NCBI GenBank assembly: GCA_020435185.1
Contig: JAGRAA010000107.1
Coordinates: 1-9,072 of the forward strand
Source: Bdellovibrionales bacterium
GTDB lineage: Bacteria; Bdellovibrionota; Bdellovibrionia; Bdellovibrionales; UBA1609
DNA: 9,072 nucleotides
Reading direction: 5' to 3'
Part shown: positions 1 to 6,504 of the stretch, piece after piece
Position numbering within the stretch: the first letter of the stretch is position 1
Layout: each line of letters begins with the position of its first letter
Program-made: the position numbers and the translations under genes
Notes under the pieces: model-generated
Seen by the model: the letters and a program-made list of their open reading frames with translations, nothing else
The model's database searches: none
Told to the model about the DNA's origin: nothing

Positions 1-41
1 CAGGAATTTATAATATAGGATTAATAACCTTACCTAAATAA
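1..41 (+). CDS. tolR: TolR/ExbD-family protein, C-terminal end only (partial)
   Basis: The frame is open from the window edge and ends at TAA 39-41. It encodes GIYNIGLITLPK, and the first two bases complete a codon from outside the window. The pattern G-I-x-x-(I/V)-G-L-x-T-x-P resembles the extreme C-terminus of TolR, which ends around GLMTQP in E. coli. TolR is an inner-membrane protein with one transmembrane helix. It works with TolQ as the proton-driven motor that energises TolA. The stop overlaps the ATG of the next gene (TAATG), as expected in a tolQ-tolR-tolA-tolB operon. Only 12 residues are visible, so the call rests on the motif plus the neighbouring tolA-like and tolB genes; ExbD would be the alternative name. 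Confidence 0.7.
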   Translation, partial: GIYNIGLITLPK

Positions 42-775
42 TGATGAAGAAGACACAGAAAGATAAATTTCAAATTTTTGTAAGTGTTTCGGTCACACTT
101 CATATTCTTGTATTTTTAATCTCTCGCTTCGATATTTTCTCGTCTAGTCATCCACCCATGGAATTTAAAAACGCCATCAGAGTGGACATTATAGGACTCC
201 CTGACAAAATCGAACCTCCCGCTCCCACACCGGTAGCGCAACAAGAGCCAGAAAAAGTAGCCTTACCCGAAAAGAAAATAAAAAAAGATCTTACTAAGCT
301 TAAGAATTTAGAAAAACAGCAACAAGATGCCATGACTAAGTTAAAACAAAAATTAGCTATGGATCGACTGCATAAAAAAATAGAAGACGAAAAAGCGAAA
401 GCACAAGAAGAAGCCAAACAAAAAAAAGAAGAAGAAAAAAAATATGTTGGCAATGTTTTAACCGAAGGCAGCTCTCTAGAAGGACTTAATCAAATTGCTT
501 TAACGGACTACTATCAAAAGGTAAAAGAACATGTTCAACAGTACTGGGCCTTACCTCAGTGGCTTTCAGAATTAAATTTAAAAGCTCAAGCGAAGGTTTT
601 GGTCGATGAACGTGGCTATGTCATTAGTCGCGGAATGTTTGCTTCTAGTGGCAATAAAACCTTTGATGACTTTGTCATCAATACTATAGACAAGGCTAGT
701 CCGTTGCCTCCCCCGCCCAATCGACTCAGTGGAGCTTTAAAATCAGGCGGATTTATATTAAGATTTCCAGATTAA
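41..775 (+). CDS. tolA: TolA/TonB-like energy transducer of the Tol-Pal system
   Basis: This 244-residue protein should span from the inner membrane into the periplasm and pass proton-motive energy from TolQR to TolB/Pal at the outer membrane. A short basic N-terminus precedes one transmembrane helix at about residues 12-29. The helix contains Ser17-x3-His21, the Ser/His pattern used by TonB and TolA to contact their motor. A Pro-rich stretch (about 57-80) leads to a Lys/Glu/Gln-rich helical or coiled-coil region (about 80-135). A C-terminal TonB_C/TolA-III-like domain follows (about 155-244, with YYQKVKEHVQQYW and KVLVDERGYV). It is shorter than E. coli TolA because the helical stalk is short. 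Translation probably depends on coupling: the ATG overlaps the upstream stop and no clear Shine-Dalgarno lies before it. A second ATG follows at once (44). Position before tolB favours TolA over TonB. Confidence 0.85.
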   Translation: MMKKTQKDKFQIFVSVSVTLHILVFLISRFDIFSSSHPPMEFKNAIRVDIIGLPDKIEPPAPTPVAQQEPEKVALPEKKIKKDLTKLKNLEKQQQDAMTKLKQKLAMDRLHKKIEDEKAKAQEEAKQKKEEEKKYVGNVLTEGSSLEGLNQIALTDYYQKVKEHVQQYWALPQWLSELNLKAQAKVLVDERGYVISRGMFASSGNKTFDDFVINTIDKASPLPPPPNRLSGALKSGGFILRFPD

Positions 776-786
776 AGGAGTTTTAA

Positions 787-2160
787 ATGAAAAAATGGTT
801 CAGCTATGGATGGATAACAGCCGCTTTGATTTTTTCTGCACAAGTGGTTTTCGCTCAAGTTTATATTGATGTCGGTAAGGCTAAGGTTAAAAAGAGTACC
901 TTGGCAATCCCTCCCCTTGTCTACTTTGGAAGCGACTCTTCGAATCTGAATAATATTCGTATTGGACAAACTCTTTACAGAGTCATCAAAGACGATATGG
1001 ATGTTTCTAATTTTTTCGTTCTTCAAAGCCCAAATGCCTTTTTAGATAAAAGCAACGGGCTAAGACCTGCTCCTGGCGACCCAGGAGGCTTTCAGTTTTC
1101 TAATTGGTCTTCGATAGGAACTGAGTTTTTAATCAAAGGTGGATACAAAGTCATTGGTCGAAAAGTCACTCTCGAAGTCTACGCCTATGCCGTTGGACAA
1201 GTTAAACTTGTTCTCGGCAAACAATACGAAGGCACAACAGACACAGTTCGACAGATGGCTCATAAGTTTTCTGATGACCTCATTCTCGCTCTTACTGGTA
1301 AACGTGGCATGTTTAATACTAAATTCGTAGTGACCGCTAATCGAGATGGAAAATTCAAAGAAATCTACATCATGGATTGGGATGGAGAAGACGTAAAACG
1401 AGTGACTAAGTTTAAAGGCTTAAGTATTTCTCCAGCCTGGTCACCAGATGCAAAAAAAGTAGCCTTTACCAATTGGGCTTATCACAAAAAAGCAAAGACC
1501 AGAAACGCTGATTTATTTTTATATGAACTCTCTAGCGGAAAGATATGGCTTATTTCTCATAAGAAGGGCATAAACTCCGGCGCAGCCTTTCACCCTAATA
1601 ACAAAGATCTATACTTTACTATTTCTAAAACAGGAACGCCAGACATCTACCGAATGAATATGTCCTCTGAAACCACCTATGCCATTACAAAAGGCCCCGG
1701 CAAAGCAATGAATGTGGAGCCCGATATTTCTCCTGATGGTAAGCTTATGGCTTTTAGCTCTGACCGCAGTGGCAGTCCTATGGTCTATGTCTCTACCATT
1801 TACGGTGCGAACATCAGACGCCTGACCTTTGGCGGGCGATATAATGCTTCACCCAGCTGGTCTCCCGATGGCAAAAAGCTCGCCTTTGCGGGATTTGCGA
1901 AAGATCACTTCGATATTTTTATAATAGATGTGGAATCAAAACAAATGAAGAGACTCACTCAAGTCCGCAAGAAGAATGGCAAATGGGCAGACAATGAGTC
2001 CCCGACCTTCTCTCCGGATGGTCGTTTTATTGCGTTTACCTCAAATCGTTCAGGAACCAATCAAATCTATATTGTTAGCGTAGATGGACTCAACGAAAGA
2101 CGCATTACCAACGATTCGTATCATTATGAAAAACCTAAGTGGTCCCCTTACTTTGATTGA
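787..2160 (+). CDS. tolB: Tol-Pal system beta-propeller protein TolB
   Basis: TolB is the periplasmic partner that binds Pal and TolA and supports outer-membrane constriction and integrity. The 457-residue product starts with a Sec signal peptide, MKKWFSYGW then a hydrophobic core, with likely cleavage VFA|Q after residue 23. An N-terminal TolB domain (about 24-170, VYIDVGKAKVKK, LTGKRG) precedes a C-terminal beta-propeller. The blades carry repeated PD40-type motifs: PAWSPDAKKVAF (217), AAFHPNNKDLYF (266), PDISPDGKLMAFSSDRSG (312), PSWSPDGKKLAF (356) and PTFSPDGRFIAFTSNRSG (406), with a final KWSP (451). Length is near that of other TolB proteins (about 430-450). An AAAGGAG ribosome site (774-780) sits 6 bases before the ATG. 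The gene follows the tolA-like gene by 11 bases, so one operon is likely. Confidence 0.96.
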   Translation: MKKWFSYGWITAALIFSAQVVFAQVYIDVGKAKVKKSTLAIPPLVYFGSDSSNLNNIRIGQTLYRVIKDDMDVSNFFVLQSPNAFLDKSNGLRPAPGDPGGFQFSNWSSIGTEFLIKGGYKVIGRKVTLEVYAYAVGQVKLVLGKQYEGTTDTVRQMAHKFSDDLILALTGKRGMFNTKFVVTANRDGKFKEIYIMDWDGEDVKRVTKFKGLSISPAWSPDAKKVAFTNWAYHKKAKTRNADLFLYELSSGKIWLISHKKGINSGAAFHPNNKDLYFTISKTGTPDIYRMNMSSETTYAITKGPGKAMNVEPDISPDGKLMAFSSDRSGSPMVYVSTIYGANIRRLTFGGRYNASPSWSPDGKKLAFAGFAKDHFDIFIIDVESKQMKRLTQVRKKNGKWADNESPTFSPDGRFIAFTSNRSGTNQIYIVSVDGLNERRITNDSYHYEKPKWSPYFD

Positions 2161-2178
2161 GTTTTCAAATTTCTGCTA

Positions 2179-2223
2179 TTGACCTGGGTTGTGCTCATTT
2201 AAAATAATAAAGATGGGCACAAC
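2179..2223 (+). promoter_or_regulatory. Promoter-like sequence inside an inverted repeat, before the isomerase gene
   Basis: The arms GTTGTGCTCAT (2188-2198) and ATGGGCACAAC (2213-2223) pair over 11 positions with a single G-T wobble, around a 14-base AT-rich centre. A -35-like TTGACC (2179-2184) stands before it. Two -10-like hexamers fall in the centre: AATAAT (2203-2208, 18-base spacer) and TAAAAT (2200-2205, 15-base spacer). The repeat could therefore be a repressor site flanking the -10, or a hairpin at the start of the transcript. No T-run follows the right arm, so a standard terminator for tolB is unlikely. Confidence 0.5.
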
Positions 2224-2242
2224 TGTACAAAGGACTTTCTCT

Positions 2243-3037
2243 ATGAAATTAATAGCTGTTGTTTGGATACTCTCTCTACTTTGCATTTTCCCTACGGCCA
2301 ATGCTCAAATGACAAAGCACCCGGATGCGCATCTCACCACACAGGAGATTCAGAATCAACCTCCGCCAACAAGACAAGCCCCTCAAGACAACGAGGATGA
2401 CAATAGAAAAGCCACCGTCGAACCTAAACCTCCTGAGGTAAAATCTAGAAAGTATCAACAACTTCTCGCTAAGAAAAAAATTAAAATCATTAAAGATAAA
2501 ACTCCTCGAAGAATGTTTGCCATACTTAATGTCACTTACGGAAAAAACAGCGCAAAAAAAGGAGCCATCAAAATAAGATTGTTTCATATCAAAGCGCCTA
2601 AAACGGTAGAAAATTTTGTTGGACTCGCTGAAGGGACAAAAGGCTGGCAAATTGACGGTCGAAATTATAAAAAACCTTTTTACGATAACCTTACCTTTCA
2701 TAGGGTCATCCGTGGCTTTATGATTCAAGGTGGAGATCCTACCGGCACCGGAAAGGGTGGCCCAGGATATATTTTTAATGACGAGTTTCATGATCGGTTA
2801 AAACATAATCGACCCGGGATGGTTTCTATGGCTAATGCAGGCCCTAATTCAAACGGAAGTCAGTTTTTTATCACAGTTTCTCCGCAACCACACTTAGATG
2901 GAGTGCATTCCATTTTTGGTGAAGTGGTCGAAGGCATGGATGCCGTCTATGAAATCAGTAAAACTCAGACTGATCGACTCGACCGTCCGATCTATCCGGT
3001 TAAAATCGTAAATGTAAAAATAGAGAGAAAGTATTAA
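2243..3037 (+). CDS. Secreted cyclophilin-type peptidyl-prolyl cis-trans isomerase
   Basis: The enzyme isomerises X-Pro bonds and here should act in the periplasm. I chose the ATG at 2243 (264 residues) because AAAGGA (2229-2234) sits 8 bases upstream and a clean signal peptide begins there (MKLIAVVWIL..., cleavage near ANA|Q at 21). The in-frame ATG at 2189 lies inside the inverted repeat and would spoil the signal. A hydrophilic Pro/Lys-rich linker (about 22-90) precedes the cyclophilin domain (about 92-264). Active-site landmarks are FHRVIRGFMIQGGD (152-165, catalytic Arg154 and Gln162), SMANAGPNSNGSQFF (195-209) and HLDGVHSIFGEV (217-228). His217 occupies the position of Trp121 in human cyclophilin A; such changes occur in bacterial members and lower cyclosporin binding. 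It follows tolB by 82 bases and may be co-transcribed or use its own promoter. Confidence 0.93.
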   Translation: MKLIAVVWILSLLCIFPTANAQMTKHPDAHLTTQEIQNQPPPTRQAPQDNEDDNRKATVEPKPPEVKSRKYQQLLAKKKIKIIKDKTPRRMFAILNVTYGKNSAKKGAIKIRLFHIKAPKTVENFVGLAEGTKGWQIDGRNYKKPFYDNLTFHRVIRGFMIQGGDPTGTGKGGPGYIFNDEFHDRLKHNRPGMVSMANAGPNSNGSQFFITVSPQPHLDGVHSIFGEVVEGMDAVYEISKTQTDRLDRPIYPVKIVNVKIERKY

Positions 3038-3048
3038 CGAATACTCGT

Positions 3049-4278
3049 TTACATCATTTCTTCAGAATTAAAAATAGCGTCAGGATGTTTATCTTTATAC
3101 TCTTGGTAAGAGCTCAAAGCCTTTGCTATGGACTCCATCATTGATCGTGCAATATCGGCACGCGCTTCTCGATAAAAGTATTTAAAACCTAATTTTTCTT
3201 TCATCGCCAAACCCTGTTTTATCTTACTGGCTTGAGCACTCATCACTCCAGGGATTTCAGATTCATCAGGAATGGCCTCAAACAGCTCAAGTCTTGCTTT
3301 TGCTAAAGTTTGACCCTCGCGATTGACAATATCTAGGTACTCTTCTTTGCTTAAAAAGCCACGCTCTTCAAAAAACTGCGACTCTACAAAGACACCCTTT
3401 GAAACATCCATTTTATAGGCTTCGTACTGTTGACCCTTTGCATACTCGGCTGCCGTATAAACGACTCCTCCGATAATGGCTGCCCAACCAAATCTTTTTG
3501 ACCATTTAAAAACTCTATCTTCTAAAACACGATCGACTCTCATACTGGGGTCTGCAATGGGCACCTTAACTGTTTTTGTCTTTTTGCCAAAAAATCTTCT
3601 CTTAGAAGGAACTTCTCTTCGCTCTATAGACCCTGGAATATAACGCGTAGGCATTTTTTCAAACTGCTTCATGGCCGCATAAAAAAATGGAGCGGAGGCT
3701 GCAGCATTATAAAAGACTTGTTCAAAGAAATAGCTGATCTCGCCAGTTTCTTCGATATAGTTTTGCAGCTTAGACTGTAACAACGATTTAGCAAAAAAAT
3801 GTTCTGCATTGTTCATAATGACGTAAAAAGCTTCTACATCATAAAGACGATCATTTAATAAAGGACCACACTCCGGAAGCTCTCCATCGGGATGATCTTC
3901 AAATTTTTTCCAACGGCACTCTCTGACTCCAAACTTTGGTCCTTCATAGGTATTTTGAAAGACAAAGGTCACAAAGTTTTGATCCTCAGGAGAATAACTC
4001 ACACGAATTCCGACAAAATCATCTTGTTCTGCTTCATCAGTAGAAACCCATCCCCATCCGGGCATACGATAGGTCGATCGATCTCTCTCACTTAAGTCTG
4101 AAGGTCTGGATTCATAAGGACTTTGATATACGCTATTTTCTTGAGCCTCAGAAAGAGCCTTTAGCGTCACAGAAGGACGAGGGATTTCTGGATCATCAGA
4201 ATAATTTGCTTGAGCGAACCCCATAGAGCCACTAAAAATAAGAACAAAAGATAAATATAAAGAAAATAAGCACTTCAT
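3049..4278 (-). CDS. Exported protein of unknown function
   Basis: I do not recognise this 409-residue protein. It opens with a Sec signal peptide (MKCLFSLYLSFVLIFSGSMG, likely cleavage FAQA|N near 24), so it should leave the cytoplasm. The mature N-terminus is polar and probably flexible (25-85). A mixed region (85-165) contains two Cys, 121 and 137, which could form a disulfide. Aromatic and helical stretches follow (about 160-208), then a very basic patch (218-239, ending in GKKTKTVKVP). A glycine/alanine-rich hydrophobic segment (264-281, FGWAAIIGGVVYTAAEYA) could be a transmembrane helix. The C-terminal 120 residues look alpha-helical and charged. It converges on the isomerase gene with an 11-base gap and is divergent from the barrel gene. 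The start is supported by the signal peptide; the ribosome site (AGGCGA on the minus strand) is weak. Confidence 0.85.
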   Translation of the reverse strand: MKCLFSLYLSFVLIFSGSMGFAQANYSDDPEIPRPSVTLKALSEAQENSVYQSPYESRPSDLSERDRSTYRMPGWGWVSTDEAEQDDFVGIRVSYSPEDQNFVTFVFQNTYEGPKFGVRECRWKKFEDHPDGELPECGPLLNDRLYDVEAFYVIMNNAEHFFAKSLLQSKLQNYIEETGEISYFFEQVFYNAAASAPFFYAAMKQFEKMPTRYIPGSIERREVPSKRRFFGKKTKTVKVPIADPSMRVDRVLEDRVFKWSKRFGWAAIIGGVVYTAAEYAKGQQYEAYKMDVSKGVFVESQFFEERGFLSKEEYLDIVNREGQTLAKARLELFEAIPDESEIPGVMSAQASKIKQGLAMKEKLGFKYFYREARADIARSMMESIAKALSSYQEYKDKHPDAIFNSEEMM

Positions 4279-4414
4279 GGTCGCCTATTTATTCATAAAT
4301 CAGGCCAAGTCTCAACTACTGAAATCGAAATCATCGAGGTTTCACAGGTTCATAACCCCTACTAATCGCTTGAATGACAAAAAATGATAGTCTCTGTATA
4401 GATATCTTACTAAA
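4279..4414. promoter_or_regulatory. Divergent intergenic region with a probable rightward promoter
   Basis: This gap lies between two genes that read away from each other, so it should contain promoters for both. For the rightward gene, ATGACA (4374-4379) and TATAGA (4397-4402) are separated by 17 bases. A start of transcription near 4409 would leave only a few bases before the ATG at 4415 and about 45 before the alternative ATG at 4454. For the leftward gene I found only a poor match (TTGAGA on the minus strand at 4310-4315). No strong inverted repeat was seen. Confidence 0.4.
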
Positions 4415-5788
4415 ATGATTAAAAAAAGACCAAAACTCAAAGTAACAGGCCTCATGCATAAGATTCTTTTTTATACATTAATTTTTTTGTTTTATAGCTC
4501 TAAGGGAGTCGGCCAAACTGTATCTGTTTATGGATTTAAAGATAAAAAATTAACCCCCCTAGAAGTAAACACAAAATTTAAAGGCTTGTGGGAAACAAAC
4601 GAAGAGGGTCAAGACGAGTACTCACCCAGCTTAATTTTAAACTTAGCCACGGGCAAAGACATAGAGTTTGCCAAAGGCAAATACAGTAAGATAAAAATAA
4701 AAAAAGATTCGTTATTAATTAAACTTCAACACTATAAAGATATTATTCAAATTAAGCCCGCATTTAACGGATATGATCAATTAGCCATTAAACTCAGCTA
4801 CCCTCAGCCGGTGATCGACGAAAATTGCGAAGCCTTGAACTTAAGAATGATTCTTATTTCCAAAACTCCTCCGCCTTTTTTCATCGGACTCAGCTGCAAC
4901 CAAACAGGCGAGTTATTAAAATACACTTTTTCTACTGTGACTGGAGTCACAGAATCTAAAACGCCCCCTCCCCTTCAAGCCTCTGAAGACCCCCCAAAAA
5001 AATCCAGAATCATCACTTACGTTTTTGATTTCGGTAAAATAACTCCTATTGAGTTTATGGGTAAGAGTATCCCCAACCCTAAACACACGTTGGCTACTCA
5101 TAGCTTTAAATATAAAAACAAGACTTATACCTATGACTTTATCTATGAAGACAAACAAATCACTCAAGCCATGAACCAAAAAGATCAGGCCGAAAAAGAA
5201 CAAAAATTAAAAGAGCTAGAAGAAGAAAAAAAAGAAAAACAAACAGAAGTTCTTTTAGGCTTTGGCAATGCCAGTTATGTGATCGAGTCTAACTCAAGCA
5301 GAATCAACGACGAGCCGTTAAACTTTTTTATTCACTACACTTACAAAGACGCATTTTGGGGTATGGATTTAGGCTTTCAATTTTGGAATGGCCTCACCTC
5401 TTCGGGAGGCTACTACGACGTCAAATACAAAGAGGTAAAACCCTTTTTAGGGTTTACCGTATTCGATGGCTCCAGTTATTTTGCCAAGCTAAGAGCCTAT
5501 GGTATATACGCTACCATCAGCGAAGACACTTTACCAAATGGTTTAAATTATGCTCAAGGGGGATTGAGTTTGCTTCAAGGTTTTAGCTTTGGGCAAAACC
5601 TGATAGAGGTTGATATTATTGGCACCTCAAAGCACTACAGTGCTACTGTCTACTACACCTACCGCTTTAAAGAATCGGGGTTTGATTTAGGAGGTTTGTG
5701 GTCATTGCAAAGGTTTTCTCAATTAGATACTTCAAATAATGAAACCTTATACACACAAAATTTTCTCAATGTGTTTATGAGATTTTAG
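4415..5788 (+). CDS. Exported protein with beta-rich N-terminal half and C-terminal barrel-like domain
   Basis: I do not recognise this 457-residue protein. A basic N-terminus and hydrophobic core (about 16-28) form a signal peptide ending near GVGQ (34). The alternative ATG at 4454 (residue 14, MHKILFYTLIFLFY) gives a more ordinary signal peptide and suits the promoter position, so the start is uncertain. Residues 35-250 look beta-rich, with two Cys (138, 161) that could pair and Pro runs near 152 and 184. A charged helical linker (257-278, KEQKLKELEEEKKEKQ) leads to about 180 residues of alternating polar/hydrophobic strands rich in Tyr, Phe and Gly, ending NFLNVFMRF. A terminal Phe is the usual outer-membrane assembly signal recognised by BamA. 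This suggests a small barrel of roughly 8 strands anchored in the outer membrane with a periplasmic domain in front. The function is unknown. Confidence 0.85.
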   Translation: MIKKRPKLKVTGLMHKILFYTLIFLFYSSKGVGQTVSVYGFKDKKLTPLEVNTKFKGLWETNEEGQDEYSPSLILNLATGKDIEFAKGKYSKIKIKKDSLLIKLQHYKDIIQIKPAFNGYDQLAIKLSYPQPVIDENCEALNLRMILISKTPPPFFIGLSCNQTGELLKYTFSTVTGVTESKTPPPLQASEDPPKKSRIITYVFDFGKITPIEFMGKSIPNPKHTLATHSFKYKNKTYTYDFIYEDKQITQAMNQKDQAEKEQKLKELEEEKKEKQTEVLLGFGNASYVIESNSSRINDEPLNFFIHYTYKDAFWGMDLGFQFWNGLTSSGGYYDVKYKEVKPFLGFTVFDGSSYFAKLRAYGIYATISEDTLPNGLNYAQGGLSLLQGFSFGQNLIEVDIIGTSKHYSATVYYTYRFKESGFDLGGLWSLQRFSQLDTSNNETLYTQNFLNVFMRF

Positions 5789-5792
5789 TCAG

Positions 5793-5849
5793 TCTTGAGG
5801 CTCTCTTTGTCTCAAGATGAGAATCTCATTAATAAAAGTTTGTGAGACA
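5793..5849 (+). terminator. Overlapping inverted repeats after the barrel gene (possible terminator or attenuator)
   Basis: TCTTGAG (5793-5799) and CTCAAGA (5811-5817) form a 7-bp hairpin with an 11-base loop, starting 5 bases after the barrel gene's stop. There is no T-run after it. Part of the right arm also belongs to a second pairing, TGTCTCA (5808-5814) with TGAGACA (5843-5849). A third dyad, ATGAGA-A-TCTCAT, lies between (5817-5829). The pairings exclude one another. A -10-like TATAAA (5860-5865) follows without a clear -35. Confidence 0.35.
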
Positions 5850-5909
5850 CCTTACTGGGTATAAACTAAAATTACGGCTAAAACTGGATGTATATATGGG
5901 GTTTTGTGC

Positions 5910-6419
5910 ATGAAACAAAAGATTTCAATTCCGCAAATAATTGCAATAACGGGAGCCTTATCTCTCGCCTTAGTATTTAATAATTGTGCTAAATTTGAGT
6001 CCTCTACAGAGATGTCTTCTTACGGAGTAGACAAAATGGTATCAGATGGTGTCTACGAGTTGGTAGAACCCATGTCCGTGAATGACCTTATCGACAACTC
6101 TCTTCTGTGCAGTGATGTGGGCCGATCGAACTCAGACCCTTATTCAAGGTGTATGATCATCTACATTGACCCAGAAGGTGGTTTTTTAAATGCGAACGGG
6201 CTAAACCCTGAGCAGCCCATTGCCTCGGTGGAGAAAGCCATTGAAAATTTAAATATCTTTTTATCCAACAAAGAAGAGCTCAAAGACGAAAATGTTTACG
6301 TGATTTTGACCTTTCTTTCTGGGAATAAAGTGGATATCCCGATCAGTGAAATTACTTCAGACTTTGCGCTGCTTTATGACACCAGTTTGACCCCTAAAAT
6401 CAAACTGGCTTACAAGTGA
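5910..6419 (+). CDS. Putative lipoprotein with a beta-helix-like N-terminal motif
   Basis: The ATG at 5910 gives 169 residues and a typical signal start (MKQKISIPQIIAITGALSLALVFNNC). An in-frame TTG six bases upstream is unlikely because it sits too close to GGGG (5898-5901), the only ribosome-site-like run. The hydrophobic core ends at Phe-Asn-Asn-Cys26. The Asn at -1 is not the usual Gly/Ala, but I recall similar (Q/N)NC ends in Bdellovibrio-type lipoproteins, so lipidation at Cys26 is plausible. The region IYIDPEGG...NGLNPEQPIASVEKAIENL (about 84-115), then VYVILTFLSG, resembles the first turn of right-handed parallel beta-helix proteins (Y-x-D-P-x-x-G...G-x-x-P...P-x-x-S-x-x-x-A). Such proteins are normally several hundred residues long, whereas this one stops about 30 residues later. 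It may be a truncated relative or a small independent fold. No downstream continuation in any plus frame was noticed. Confidence 0.75.
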   Translation: MKQKISIPQIIAITGALSLALVFNNCAKFESSTEMSSYGVDKMVSDGVYELVEPMSVNDLIDNSLLCSDVGRSNSDPYSRCMIIYIDPEGGFLNANGLNPEQPIASVEKAIENLNIFLSNKEELKDENVYVILTFLSGNKVDIPISEITSDFALLYDTSLTPKIKLAYK

Positions 6420-6423
6420 GAAC

Positions 6424-6443
6424 TTGAAAAGAAAAGTTTTCAA
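6424..6443 (+). terminator. Weak AT-rich hairpin after the beta-helix-like lipoprotein gene
   Basis: TTGAAAA (6424-6430) pairs with TTTTCAA (6437-6443) around a 6-base loop, starting 4 bases after the stop codon. The stem has a single G-C pair and no T-run follows, so termination would be weak at best. Confidence 0.3.
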
Positions 6444-6482
6444 TCTGTTAATTAATCACTCTCTAAATTATGCTTAGTTTTT

Positions 6483-6504
6483 GGGCTGTAGTAAAATACA
6501 GCCC
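6483..6504 (+). promoter_or_regulatory. Hairpin abutting the start codon of the His-rich lipoprotein gene
   Basis: GGGCTGTA (6483-6490) pairs perfectly with TACAGCCC (6497-6504) around the loop GTAAAA. The right arm ends on the base before ATG 6505, and T6482 could add a pair with A6505. No Shine-Dalgarno sequence is available between the stem and the ATG. No T-run follows in either direction, which argues against a terminator. A folded leader would hide the start codon, so control of translation is the simplest reading; a protein-binding dyad is the alternative. Confidence 0.55.

Noticed and set aside
148..453. Minus-strand open frame opposite the tolA-like gene
   Set aside because: Ser/Phe/Cys-rich composition is the antisense of the Lys/Glu-rich helical region of tolA; no signal or ribosome site.
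2276..2791. Minus-strand 171-codon frame opposite the isomerase gene
   Set aside because: It lies wholly over a well-identified cyclophilin gene and shows no recognisable domain.
3036..3049. AACGA-ATAC-TCGTT hairpin between the converging isomerase and minus-strand genes
   Set aside because: The stem is only 5 bp with a 4-base loop and lacks a convincing T-run on either strand; too weak to call a bidirectional terminator.
5356..5586. Plus-strand 76-codon frame within the barrel gene
   Set aside because: It is out of frame inside a longer gene with a consistent strand pattern and terminal Phe; Arg/Trp-rich composition looks like a frame shadow.
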